Below are positions 55,032 through 63,607 of a stretch of DNA of 64,000 nucleotides, in pieces. This stretch comes from Paenibacillus fonticola DSM 21315 (GTDB taxonomy: Bacteria; Bacillota; Bacilli; Paenibacillales; Paenibacillaceae). The position numbers were made by a program, and so were the translations under genes. The stretch is taken from the NCBI RefSeq assembly GCF_000381905.1, contig NZ_KB907261.1, forward strand, positions 62,001 through 126,000, in the 5' to 3' direction. Position 1 is the stretch's first letter, and each line of letters opens with the position of its first letter. Under the pieces are notes generated by a model. The model saw only the letters and a list, made by a program, of their open reading frames with translations, did not search any database and was not told where the DNA came from.

Positions 55032-56012
55032 ATGAACATTCTAGTTACAGGTGGAGCCGGATTCATAGGTTCTCATCTTGTAGAGAAGCTGCTGAAAATG
55101 GGGCATTTCGTTTGGTCCCTGGACGATATGTCTACTGGACGCATGCAATTTTTGAGCGAAATAACCGAGAACAACCGGCATTCTATTATACATGGCTCGG
55201 TGACAGATAAATATTTATTGCGAGGGTTAATTGAGCGCTGCGAGGTTGTATTCCATTTAGCCGCCGTGCTGGGTGTGAAAAATACAGTGGAGAATCCTCT
55301 CAAAGTCATTGAAGGCAATATCGATGGTACGCGCAACATTCTGGAACTGGCCCACCAACACCATGTCAAAGTCGTATTCTCCTCCACGTCTGAAATATAC
55401 GGGCGCAATACCAAGCTTCCTTTCAGGGAGGATTCAGAACGGGTACTCGGTGCCCCATCGATTCATCGCTGGTGCTATGCAACGGCCAAAGCGATCGACG
55501 AGCATTTGTGCTTCGCCTATGCGGAGAAAGGCCTCCCGGTATCTATTGTACGTTATTTCAATGCATATGGACCAAGGCAAACATCATCCCAATACGGCGG
55601 GGTTGTGTCACGCTTCATCAAGGCTGCTCTGCTCAATCAACCGCTTGAAATACACAGTGACGGAAGCCAAGTGCGCTGCTTCACATTTGTCGGGGATTCG
55701 GTTGACGGCACGATCGCGGCGATGAATGAACAGGCAAATGGGCAGGCCTTTAATATTGGTTCAGAACATCCGATTACGATTCTCGGCCTGGCCCATAAAA
55801 TCCGTGAACTATCCGCATCCTCCTCTCCTATCGTTTATGTCCCATACTCAAAAGCCTATGGGGCCGGTTATGAGGATATGCCCGCTCGTGTCCCAGATAT
55901 TTCCAAGGGTCGGCGGATTCTTCATTACGAACCGGTCGTCTCTCTTGACGAGGGGCTGAAAATATCTATTGATTGGTACAAACATCAGCTTAAAGACGGT
56001 AGATTATCATGA
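55032..56012 (+). CDS. NAD-dependent nucleotide-sugar epimerase/dehydratase (extended SDR)
   Basis: A 326-aa enzyme: ILVTGGAGFIGSHLVEKLL NAD site, SSTSEIYG (catalytic Ser/Thr), YATAK (catalytic Tyr/Lys) and RYFNAYGPRQ. It may be a 4-epimerase or UDP-glucuronate decarboxylase-type enzyme acting after the dehydrogenase 29 bp upstream. The exact product cannot be decided by eye. Confidence 0.83.
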   Translation: MNILVTGGAGFIGSHLVEKLLKMGHFVWSLDDMSTGRMQFLSEITENNRHSIIHGSVTDKYLLRGLIERCEVVFHLAAVLGVKNTVENPLKVIEGNIDGTRNILELAHQHHVKVVFSSTSEIYGRNTKLPFREDSERVLGAPSIHRWCYATAKAIDEHLCFAYAEKGLPVSIVRYFNAYGPRQTSSQYGGVVSRFIKAALLNQPLEIHSDGSQVRCFTFVGDSVDGTIAAMNEQANGQAFNIGSEHPITILGLAHKIRELSASSSPIVYVPYSKAYGAGYEDMPARVPDISKGRRILHYEPVVSLDEGLKISIDWYKHQLKDGRLS

Positions 56013-56027
56013 AAATCTACCGTCTTT
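55992..56027 (+). terminator. Terminator overlapping the SDR stop codon
   Basis: AAAGACGGTAGATT and AATCTACCGTCTTT, a perfect 14-bp stem with an 8-nt loop that contains the gene's TGA. Confidence 0.85.
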
Positions 56028-56145
56028 AAGCCTGTTATAAACCTATATCATTTTAGAAAATCTGGGCGCAACAGCGATCGTAGGAACGTTTTACGTACTT
56101 GCCCCACATCCATTTCAATTGTTTCAACTTATATAGATTAAAGAG

Positions 56146-56194
56146 AGAGCTGACCCCGAAGGAGGTGTAGTAATCTGCTTACGGGAACAGCTCT
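56146..56194 (+). terminator. Second hairpin with T tract
   Basis: AGAGCTG and CAGCTCT (with inner CCCG/CGGG) followed by TTTTCT on the plus strand. It lies downstream of both converging operons. Confidence 0.6.
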
Positions 56195-56223
56195 TTTTCT
56201 ATTTATAGATCACTTTTATATGT

Positions 56224-56946
56224 TCATATATTCATTCTCGACAATATTTGAAGGAGCGGGCCGCGGCAGCGGCTTTGCGTGGATTCATATTCCTGTTTAA
56301 TGTTCGCCTGGTGAATTACCGTTCCCATCGCGTCATGCCAGCGGTAGCCGGTAAGCGATTCATTTAAATAGGGAAAGTGGACTCCTCTCTGGATCACCCT
56401 ATGCCACATATCCAAATCATGCGTATAAGGAAGACCTTCATTAAATAAGCCGATGGCAGAAAACAGCTCTCGCCTGAACATTACCGTGCATCCATTCACC
56501 GGATTGGAATTCAAAAAACTGCGATAAAACTCGACACTGCTTGTAAACTGGCTCTCCTGGGCCACATCATATTTGGTTACATGGGTTGCGCTATCGATAT
56601 AATTGTAATTCGTATGGGAAATATACGCATTATGCGCTCTCATAAACTGCACCTGATGGTTAACTTTCTCCCGATAAAATATATCGTCAGAGCTTAGCCA
56701 GGCGATATAGTCCCCTTTTGCATGGCGAATTCCGTGATTCAGCGCGGTAGCCGTTCCTCCATTGGCTTTACCGAGATAATAAATATAAGGCAAATATGGG
56801 GTCAAGCGCTCCTGCTGCGATACAGAGCCATCATCAATCACTATGATTTCGATCGGACTGTAGGATTGGTCGAGCGCGCTGCGAACGGCTTGATCGACAT
56901 AGGAACAGTTGTAAAATGGGATGATGATCGTCACAAGCGGCCTCAT
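56224..56946 (-). CDS. GT2-family glycosyltransferase
   Basis: A 240-aa GT-A enzyme: TIIIPFYNCSYVDQAVRSAL, IEIIVIDDGS (nucleotide site), GDYIAWLSSDD (DxD-type metal site) and NPVNGCTVMFRRELF. It transfers one sugar to a glycan acceptor at the cytosolic side. Last gene of the minus-strand operon; 4-bp overlap with the SDR gene. Confidence 0.87.
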   Translation of the reverse strand: MRPLVTIIIPFYNCSYVDQAVRSALDQSYSPIEIIVIDDGSVSQQERLTPYLPYIYYLGKANGGTATALNHGIRHAKGDYIAWLSSDDIFYREKVNHQVQFMRAHNAYISHTNYNYIDSATHVTKYDVAQESQFTSSVEFYRSFLNSNPVNGCTVMFRRELFSAIGLFNEGLPYTHDLDMWHRVIQRGVHFPYLNESLTGYRWHDAMGTVIHQANIKQEYESTQSRCRGPLLQILSRMNI

Positions 56947-57875
56947 CTTCTTCCCCCTTTCATCTCTTGCATATAGTGCATGACATCCCGGAGAGAGACG
57001 GAGAAAGGAATTTCTGCTCTCCAGCCCATGCTCTCCAGTTCTTCAGCGCGTATCGCCCCGCTCGTAGTTTCCGCTATTGAGGATTCCCCCCATTCGATGG
57101 ACGGACTGCTATTTGCAATAGACAACAGCTGGTCAGCTGCCTCCCCCAAGCTGCGTTCAACCCCTGAACAGACCGGATATATGCGGCCCTTTTCCCCTTG
57201 TGCCAGCAAATATCCGTAAGCCCGGACAGCATCCCGAACGTCGAGGAAATCCCTTCTGAACGCCCGCGACGATACCCGGAAAGCTGCTCTTTGCTTGCCT
57301 TGCTGCACCTCAACAACATATTGAGCGAGAAGGGAACAAAATCCTGTTGAAGGACCTGGTCCGATCAAGTTGGACGGTTCTGCCAGCATAATAAATTGAC
57401 CGAACAGCTTCTGCCAGGATTGGCTGACTGCTTTTTGTATGCTTTTGCTTAACCCATACGGATGAAGCGGGCGATAAGAAGCCGATAATTCGGAGGATAG
57501 GCGCGATCCTGTAATAAGTATTCGGCTGGCTGGAAAAGAACGAAGCGCGTCAAGAAGATATGTCATCGCTAATACATTGGACTCTATATATGTGAGCGGT
57601 GCCTCCCAAGATTCAGCTACCGAATTTTTGCCCCCGAGATGAAGCACGTAATCAGGACCTACCTCGCTAACGATACTGGCCAACTCTTGTTTATGAAGCA
57701 AATCACAGGTGTAATAATACACGCCGTCGTACTTGGGGCAGCTTCCTTCCTTATGAACAATGGCGGCTACTTGCATTCCAAGCCCCGTAAAGTACCGGCA
57801 GGCATGCCTGCCGGTAAAGCCTGAAGCTCCAGTAATAAGAACCGTGCCCTTCAGGAGCGATTCTGTTCCATCCAT
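56943..57875 (-). CDS. SDR nucleotide-sugar dehydratase/reductase (Rmd/GMD-like)
   Basis: A 310-aa extended SDR: TVLITGASGFTGRHACRYF NAD(P) site, YVLHLGGKNSV, ILITGSRL and the YGLSK catalytic pair. The pattern RRDFLDVRDAVRAY is typical of the GDP-mannose dehydratase/reductase group. Overlaps the upstream RmlD-like gene by 25 bp. Confidence 0.8.
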   Translation of the reverse strand: MDGTESLLKGTVLITGASGFTGRHACRYFTGLGMQVAAIVHKEGSCPKYDGVYYYTCDLLHKQELASIVSEVGPDYVLHLGGKNSVAESWEAPLTYIESNVLAMTYLLDALRSFPASRILITGSRLSSELSASYRPLHPYGLSKSIQKAVSQSWQKLFGQFIMLAEPSNLIGPGPSTGFCSLLAQYVVEVQQGKQRAAFRVSSRAFRRDFLDVRDAVRAYGYLLAQGEKGRIYPVCSGVERSLGEAADQLLSIANSSPSIEWGESSIAETTSGAIRAEELESMGWRAEIPFSVSLRDVMHYMQEMKGGRR

Positions 57876-58684
57876 ACCGCCAACTCCTTCAGCATGTCAC
57901 GATAGTGAGGAACTTCGTAATTCCAATCCTTTCGCGTAGATATGATGCTGCGATCCTGAACCGGTTCATCCACCGGATCAACATTGATGTGCTCAAGCCC
58001 CCATATTTCCTTAAATAGCAAGAGCAGTTCATACTTGCTGATGGCTTCCGGATAAGCAAGATGAACAAGGCCCGATATGGACGAGTGCAGCAGCCCATCT
58101 ATCACCTTCGCTAATTCAAGCGTCGTCACCCCGTTCCAATAGACGTTCCGATATCCATGGACAGTACCTGTACACTGTGTAAACCAGTGCATTAAACCGA
58201 TGCCTCTCGAACGGATCTCCGGGCCAATAATGGACGTCCGAATGGTGACATGGCCAGGTGCCCTCACTTCGCCGAGCGCCTTAGTCAGCGCATAGGCAGT
58301 TGTACCATCGGGCTCATCATCCTCCTGGTAACGGCCGCGCGTTCCTAAAAATACACAATCGGAGCTAATATGAATCAGCCGGGCACCGATCGCGTCAGCG
58401 GCACATCGCAAACGATGCGGAAGCATCCCGTTAATAGAGTAGGCATTGATCCTGTCGGCTTCTGCAAACTGATTAAGCACGCCAATCGCGTTAATAATAG
58501 CATCCGGACGAACCAAGTGAATCGCCTGATCTACCGCATGACTATCGGAGGCATCCAGGACAAGACCTAAGGGATCATCAAGATCCCTGGTCGTGTAAAA
58601 AACCGCGTGCCTGCCCTGCCGCTTGAAATAATCGACAATCATGTGGCCCGCCATGCCGCTTCCGCCCAGCACCAGCACCTTCAT
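57851..58684 (-). CDS. RmlD-like SDR reductase
   Basis: A 277-aa enzyme: VLVLGGSGMAGHMIVDYF NAD(P) site, IHISSDCVFLG, and a YALTKALGE Tyr-Lys pair. It resembles dTDP-4-dehydrorhamnose reductases and the reductases that finish UDP-L-QuiNAc or UDP-L-FucNAc. It lacks the C-terminal cupin of CapF, which favours an RmlD/WbvR-type reduction. Start overlaps the upstream stop by 4 bp. Confidence 0.82.
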   Translation of the reverse strand: MKVLVLGGSGMAGHMIVDYFKRQGRHAVFYTTRDLDDPLGLVLDASDSHAVDQAIHLVRPDAIINAIGVLNQFAEADRINAYSINGMLPHRLRCAADAIGARLIHISSDCVFLGTRGRYQEDDEPDGTTAYALTKALGEVRAPGHVTIRTSIIGPEIRSRGIGLMHWFTQCTGTVHGYRNVYWNGVTTLELAKVIDGLLHSSISGLVHLAYPEAISKYELLLLFKEIWGLEHINVDPVDEPVQDRSIISTRKDWNYEVPHYRDMLKELAVWMEQNRS

Positions 58685-59667
58685 GACAGGAATCCTCCGC
58701 GGTCTAATATTTGGCGAATTTCCTCTTTGCTCATCAAATTATACTTCGAACTGAAGCTGCTGAACGTTACGGGAGGATAGTCTTTATAACGCTCTTTCAG
58801 CTCGGGAAAATGAAGTGTCGGCAATATAACTAAATATTGCTCGTCATAGACAACGGTAGTCTGACTTTCAAAATCACTCATCAAAATCTCATGAATTTTC
58901 TCCCCGGGACGTATCCCGCTCTCTACCAGCTTCACATTCGGTACTCCCGCATCTTCAACGAGTACCTCCGCCAAATCTACGATACGGCAGGCCGGCATCG
59001 TCATGACAAAAATTTCTCCCCCAAGACTCTCCATGGTCGCTTTAAACAGCAATGAAATAGCATCTGGCAGAGTAAGAAAAAAACGGGTCATATTCATGTC
59101 CGTAATTTGTATTTGACTCTTCTGTCTAATTTGGTTTTTGAATAAATGAATAACACTACCATTCGTACCAAGTACATTGCCTCCCCGTACGGTAACGAAT
59201 CGGGTATTGCTGCCGAGCAGGTTAGCATAGACGATCAATTTTTCGCCAATCGCCTTGGTCATCCCGTAGAAATTGGAAGGATTCGCTGCCTTATCGGTCG
59301 AGATATAAATGACTTTCTTCACTTCATTTTCAATCGCGGCTTCAATCACATTTTGTGTTCCGATCACATTCGTCTTCAGCGCTTCATAGGGCTGATCCTC
59401 ACAGACGGGAACATGCTTTAGGGCTGCCAGGTGAAAAACATAATCCATGCCCTGTGTGGCGGTCCTTAGCGCTTCCTTGTCGCGAATGTCGCCGATACAG
59501 AAGCTAAGACGCTGTTCTTCAAATTGACGACTCATCGCGACTTGAGCAGATTCATTGCGGGAATAAACTATAATTTCCTGGGGCTGCTGAGGCAGCAGTT
59601 GAGTAATTAATTCATGCCCCCAGGAACCGGTGCCGCCAGTAACCAGTATTCGTTTGTTCTCAAACAT
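58681..59667 (-). CDS. UDP-GlcNAc 4,6-dehydratase/5-epimerase-like (CapE/FlaA1 family)
   Basis: A 328-aa short FlaA1/CapE-type enzyme: ILVTGGTGSWGHELITQLL, FHLAALKHVPVCEDQP, YISTDKAANPSNFYGMTKA (here the usual Tyr-x-x-x-Lys in the SDR site) and TMPACRIVDLAEVL. It starts UDP-L-FucNAc/QuiNAc synthesis from UDP-GlcNAc. ATG at 59667 lies 7 bp after GGAGGG and overlaps the epimerase end. Confidence 0.87.
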   Translation of the reverse strand: MFENKRILVTGGTGSWGHELITQLLPQQPQEIIVYSRNESAQVAMSRQFEEQRLSFCIGDIRDKEALRTATQGMDYVFHLAALKHVPVCEDQPYEALKTNVIGTQNVIEAAIENEVKKVIYISTDKAANPSNFYGMTKAIGEKLIVYANLLGSNTRFVTVRGGNVLGTNGSVIHLFKNQIRQKSQIQITDMNMTRFFLTLPDAISLLFKATMESLGGEIFVMTMPACRIVDLAEVLVEDAGVPNVKLVESGIRPGEKIHEILMSDFESQTTVVYDEQYLVILPTLHFPELKERYKDYPPVTFSSFSSKYNLMSKEEIRQILDRGGFLS

Positions 59668-60751
59668 CCCGTTTCCCTCCAAACATAAATTTGACTACTG
59701 TAGCCGCCACATTGTCAGCCAAGTACCCCTTGGGACACTCCCATTCCCGGTTTAATTCTGTCATGAGTACAGCCGCAGCCAACATGCGCTCCGCATTTAG
59801 TCCCGATACAATGTTGCTGCCGCAATCCACCGTTTCCGGCCGCTCCGTCGACTTGCGGATCGTAACGGTCGGCACTTGCATGATGCAGCACTCTTCCTGC
59901 ACCGTGCCGCTGTCGGTCAATGCGCACAGCGTATGCCGCTCCAGGTTAACGAAGTCAAAGAATCCAAACGGCTGATGAAATTCAACGAGCGGATGCATTT
60001 TCTGCTGCAAATTACGGTCGATTCGGGATTGGGTTCGGGGATGGATGCTGCATATAAGGCGCTTCCCGAAGGTTTCAGCAATCTTATTCAGCCCCTGCAT
60101 AATTTCATGCAAATGCTTAGGATGGTCTACATTTTCTGCCCGATGAACAGTCACAAGAAAATACTCTCCAGTTCGCAGCTTCAGCCGTTCCAAAACATCG
60201 CTGTTCAGAATTTGTTCCTCATAATGCTTCATGACCTCGTAAATCGGATTTCCCGTAAGCACGATTCGCGCCGTTGGAAAACCTTCGGCGATCAAATGAC
60301 GTTTGCTCTGTTCCGTATATGGCATATTAATGGAAGAAATGGCATCAATTACTCTCCGGTTTTTCTCTTCCGGCACATCCAAATCAAAGCAACGGTTCCC
60401 TGCTTCCATATGAACGACCGGTATTCCCATCCGTTCAGCTAAAATTGCGCATAAAGCGCTATTTGTATCACCAAGCAGCAGCACCCGTTCCGGACGCTCC
60501 GTCTCCAGAATTGTTTCCATTTGCGAGAACATCGCAGCCAGTTGACGGCCCAGTGAGGCCTTGCGATCCTGAAGAACATAGTCAGGCTGTCTGAGCCCTA
60601 GCTGCTCGAAAAATATCCCGCTCAGGCTGGAAGTAAAGTTCTGCCCCGTATGCACCAGCACGTGCTTATCGGCATATTGATCCAATAGGGGAATGATTAG
60701 ACTTAGCCGAATAATTTCCGGGCGTGTGCCAAGTATCGTCATGATTCTCAC
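59660..60751 (-). CDS. UDP-N-acetylglucosamine 2-epimerase family (WecB/CapG-like)
   Basis: A 363-aa GT-B-like epimerase: ILGTRPEIIRLSLII, VHTGQNF, VLLLGDTNSALCAILAER, VVHMEAGNRCFDLDVPEEKNRR, VTVHRAEN and LTDSGTVQEECC. In the company of the CapE- and RmlD-like genes it probably inverts C2 of the 6-deoxy-hexosamine rather than making ManNAc. GTG at 60751 follows GGGAG. Confidence 0.9.
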   Translation of the reverse strand: MRIMTILGTRPEIIRLSLIIPLLDQYADKHVLVHTGQNFTSSLSGIFFEQLGLRQPDYVLQDRKASLGRQLAAMFSQMETILETERPERVLLLGDTNSALCAILAERMGIPVVHMEAGNRCFDLDVPEEKNRRVIDAISSINMPYTEQSKRHLIAEGFPTARIVLTGNPIYEVMKHYEEQILNSDVLERLKLRTGEYFLVTVHRAENVDHPKHLHEIMQGLNKIAETFGKRLICSIHPRTQSRIDRNLQQKMHPLVEFHQPFGFFDFVNLERHTLCALTDSGTVQEECCIMQVPTVTIRKSTERPETVDCGSNIVSGLNAERMLAAAVLMTELNREWECPKGYLADNVAATVVKFMFGGKRDV

Positions 60752-60814
60752 TATCTCATCTCCCTGCTGTGTAATCCGTTCTCGCTGTTTTACGCATCAC
60801 ACCGGTGAACACGC

Positions 60815-62422
60815 TCAAGCAACTCTTCTGCTCTTGCTGCGGGACCTGCCGGCAGGCGTGCCGTGAGATCTGCTGCGGGAGATGCTGCGAGCCTTGCTGC
60901 TGAACCTGCTTGCAGTCCCATTGCGGGATCTGCTGCGTGGCCTGCTGCGGGAGATCCCGCCAGACTTGACACGTGGCCTGCTGCGAGAGAACCCGCCAGT
61001 CTTGACGCGTGGCCTGCTGCGAGAAATTCCGCCAAGCTTGCCGCGTGGCTTGCCGCGTGGCTTGCTGCGAGATCTGATGCGAGATCTGCTGCGCAGTACC
61101 AGCCTTCTTCGGCGGCTCCGCTGAGTTTGCAAGGAAGAACGCCGCCCGCGAGGCTGTTCCGGTTCAGGGAGCCTTTCCTCCGGACTTCTCACCGAGGTGC
61201 CATTTTGTTGCGATACAGCTTCAGAGTGCTCCGGAAGCGGGATCACGCTGCGGGATAGCTGGTTCATTCGCTCGATAACCTGCTGTAATCTGCTCTCATA
61301 GGCCTCCCTTCCAAAACTGGCTTCTATCCGCCGCCGATTGTCTTTACCAATCGTTTCAATCCGTCCAGGCTCCTCGAGGAGCTGTGCTATTTTCGCGGTC
61401 AGTTCACCACGATTTCCTGCGGCAGCGAGGTACCGTTCATTTCCTGTATGCCGCAGTATTTCCTCAAGCCCCCCTGATGCGTAAGCAACGACCGGCCTGC
61501 CGACAATCATTCCCTCCATAGCGGTCAGGCCAAAGCCTTCGCACTGTATGCTGGGAATAACAACGATGTCCATAGCGCTATAAGCCGCTTCAACATTCGA
61601 AACATGGTCAACGAACTTAAAGCGTTCGGCACATCCGGATTCCTGAACCAGCCTTTCCAGCGAGCGGTAAAAATCACGATCCGCTTTGTCGCCAATCAGC
61701 ACGAATCGAATATGGCGAAAATCCCTGCCAAGCTCAGCAGCACTCTCGATAAAATGATGGGGCCCTTTCTCCGCAATGAGATAAGAAGAAATGTAACCGA
61801 TCAGTTTCTCTTCAGGAGCAACCCCCCACTGGCGTCTCTTTTGTTTCCGCTGCTTTTCCCATGAAGCAGGATGGAAATCCTCTTCATTCCAAGACGGGTA
61901 GAGAAGGCATAGCTTCTCGGCTGATAGTGCGTGAAACGGCTGTATTGAAGCTTCCGAAATACCGATGATCAAGTCGCTGTACAGGTCGATTAAGGAGGCT
62001 GTAATACCCCTGCAACCATTGTCGCGGATAACCTCGGTAATTTGCCAAACAACTGGGATCCCTAGCGACTTTGCAGCTATAGACGGGATAATATGAACGC
62101 ATGTATTTACAAATATTTGGTCCGGCTGCTCCTCCGCCAATAATTGCACCGTATGTTTGACCGAAGTGCTGTCGATCAGGTTATCAACCTCCTGCCGCAA
62201 ATGCTCATGTGGTGTGTACATGCTGTATAGCAGTGGGATATCCCGTACTAAAGTGCGCGCACCCAAATCCCGGGCTAATTGGCTCAGCCTGCCTTCATTC
62301 GGCACGACAAGGATGCATTCATATAATACAGACAGCCTCTTCGCCAAAAATAACAGTAATTTTTCCGCTCCCGTTATACTCGCAGCATTGCAAACATGTG
62401 AGAACAGCATCAACTTCTTCAT
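60815..62422 (-). CDS. GT4 glycosyltransferase with Arg/Ser-rich C-terminal tail
   Basis: A 535-aa protein. Residues 1-385 are a normal GT4 enzyme: LMLFSHVCNAASITGAEKLL, LIGYISSYLIAEKGPHHFIE, FKFVDHVSNVEAAYSAMDIV, PSIQCEGFGLTAMEGMIVGRPVVAYASGG. Residues about 420-535 are an Arg/Ser/Gly tail with repeated SRSRPRVKTGGF-type units, like eukaryotic RS domains. The tail may bind an acidic polymer or partner or anchor the enzyme to the spore surface; no precedent known to me. ATG at 62422 is favoured by GGGTGATC. Confidence 0.85.
   Translation of the reverse strand: MKKLMLFSHVCNAASITGAEKLLLFLAKRLSVLYECILVVPNEGRLSQLARDLGARTLVRDIPLLYSMYTPHEHLRQEVDNLIDSTSVKHTVQLLAEEQPDQIFVNTCVHIIPSIAAKSLGIPVVWQITEVIRDNGCRGITASLIDLYSDLIIGISEASIQPFHALSAEKLCLLYPSWNEEDFHPASWEKQRKQKRRQWGVAPEEKLIGYISSYLIAEKGPHHFIESAAELGRDFRHIRFVLIGDKADRDFYRSLERLVQESGCAERFKFVDHVSNVEAAYSAMDIVVIPSIQCEGFGLTAMEGMIVGRPVVAYASGGLEEILRHTGNERYLAAAGNRGELTAKIAQLLEEPGRIETIGKDNRRRIEASFGREAYESRLQQVIERMNQLSRSVIPLPEHSEAVSQQNGTSVRSPEERLPEPEQPRGRRSSLQTQRSRRRRLVLRSRSRIRSRSKPRGKPRGKLGGISRSRPRVKTGGFSRSRPRVKSGGISRSRPRSRSRNGTASRFSSKARSISRSRSHGTPAGRSRSKSRRVA
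60953..61060. repeat. Three 36-bp tandem repeats encoding the RS tail core
   Basis: Units at 60953-60988, 60989-61024 and 61025-61060 each encode the 12-residue module ISRSRPRVKSGG with small changes. The frame is kept, so repeat number can vary without breaking the gene. Confidence 0.8.
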
Positions 62423-62429
62423 GTGATGA

Positions 62430-63569
62430 TCACCCAAATATATATCCAAGCATTTCGTGGAGACGATGGGTATACGTATGCTGACGGTAGGTTCTCTCTA
62501 AGGCACGCAGGGCGATTTCACGCCGTTCTGTCTCATGCGTTAAATAGTAAGTCACTTTTTCATACAACTCATCGGGACTGCTGAATGTTTCGATTTCCTG
62601 TCCAGGAGTATAGAAGCTGCTCAGGTCATCCCGCACATCGGCAAGCTGCAATGTGCCGCAGGCCGATATCTCGAAAGTTCGGGGATTGGGAGATGCTGCC
62701 GTGAGGCCAATCGCATTGTTATTCACAGACACATCATGAGGGGACCGATGCAAATTCAGCACGATTTTCGAGCCGCTATAAGCTTCCGCCGTCTCCCCAG
62801 GCCCCATCCATTTTCCAATTTCAATTTGATTCGGGTAGGAGGAATATTCAGGCAGCCGGTCCCACCAAATGCCATTAATCGTCAAGCCTTTTTCCATAAG
62901 CCCGCCGATAATCGGTTGGAGAAACTGAACCCGGTTCCAATAAGCGGTGCCGATAAAGCTGATTCCACGGCGAATCGGTGAACGGGTCAGCGTTGGACGG
63001 TAATGCTCTACATAAGCTGCAAAAGGTAAATAATATACATTCCTGCATCCTGCAGAGCGATAAAAATCGAGGCAATTGCGTTCCAGGGTAAACACATAAT
63101 CATAATGCGGAGCCGTTCTGACAGTCATATCGGTATAGTAGGGATCATCCGTCAGCCATATCGCAGTGCGTATTCCCTTGGCTCTCAACGCATCAATGTG
63201 CTCGACAGGCAGATCCATTCCATCAAGCACAAGCACTAAGTCAAGAGATAGGCCTGCAGCCATCCCAGCGACATCCTGACCCGGCTCAGCCACGCTAACC
63301 CGGTTTACCAGTGTTTGAAGTGTAGCTATAATCGCTTCATCAATCGGGGAGTAAGGATATCCCTTGCCCGAGGAAACATACAGCACATTCAATTGCCGGA
63401 TGGGAAAAGAGGCGCGCGGTGTCTCAATGATCGCTTTCGCCCGCCCCCGCATATATCCTTCTTCAAAGCCATCCTTTAAACCGTCTTCCCGCCCTCTCCA
63501 TCTTGAATCTTTAACTGCACTCACCAAAGCAGCATGAGGCGCTGACTCTGATTCTGAATGAACGAACAT
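62430..63569 (-). CDS. CgeB-family glycosyltransferase-like protein
   Basis: A 379-aa protein of the CgeB/spore-maturation GT1 family: LNVLYVSSGKGYPYSP, LVLVLDGMD, TAIWLTDDPYYTD, YVFTLERNCLDFYRSAGC, ISFIGTAYWNRV, GSKIVLNLHRSP and PRTFEISACGTLQLAD. CgeB in B. subtilis shapes the outermost spore layer. AAGGAGTGACAGT precedes the ATG. Tandem paralogue of the next gene upstream. Confidence 0.85.
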   Translation of the reverse strand: MFVHSESESAPHAALVSAVKDSRWRGREDGLKDGFEEGYMRGRAKAIIETPRASFPIRQLNVLYVSSGKGYPYSPIDEAIIATLQTLVNRVSVAEPGQDVAGMAAGLSLDLVLVLDGMDLPVEHIDALRAKGIRTAIWLTDDPYYTDMTVRTAPHYDYVFTLERNCLDFYRSAGCRNVYYLPFAAYVEHYRPTLTRSPIRRGISFIGTAYWNRVQFLQPIIGGLMEKGLTINGIWWDRLPEYSSYPNQIEIGKWMGPGETAEAYSGSKIVLNLHRSPHDVSVNNNAIGLTAASPNPRTFEISACGTLQLADVRDDLSSFYTPGQEIETFSSPDELYEKVTYYLTHETERREIALRALERTYRQHTYTHRLHEMLGYIFG

Positions 63570-63607
63570 ACTGTCACTCCTTCTTATGGTAGTCGCTGAA
63601 CTTGCAC

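Noticed and set aside
60863-61258. Plus-strand Ala/Leu/Arg-rich frames opposite the RS tail
   Set aside because: Antisense shadows of the Arg/Ser-coding repeats; the minus-strand frame is continuous with a well-supported GT4 domain.
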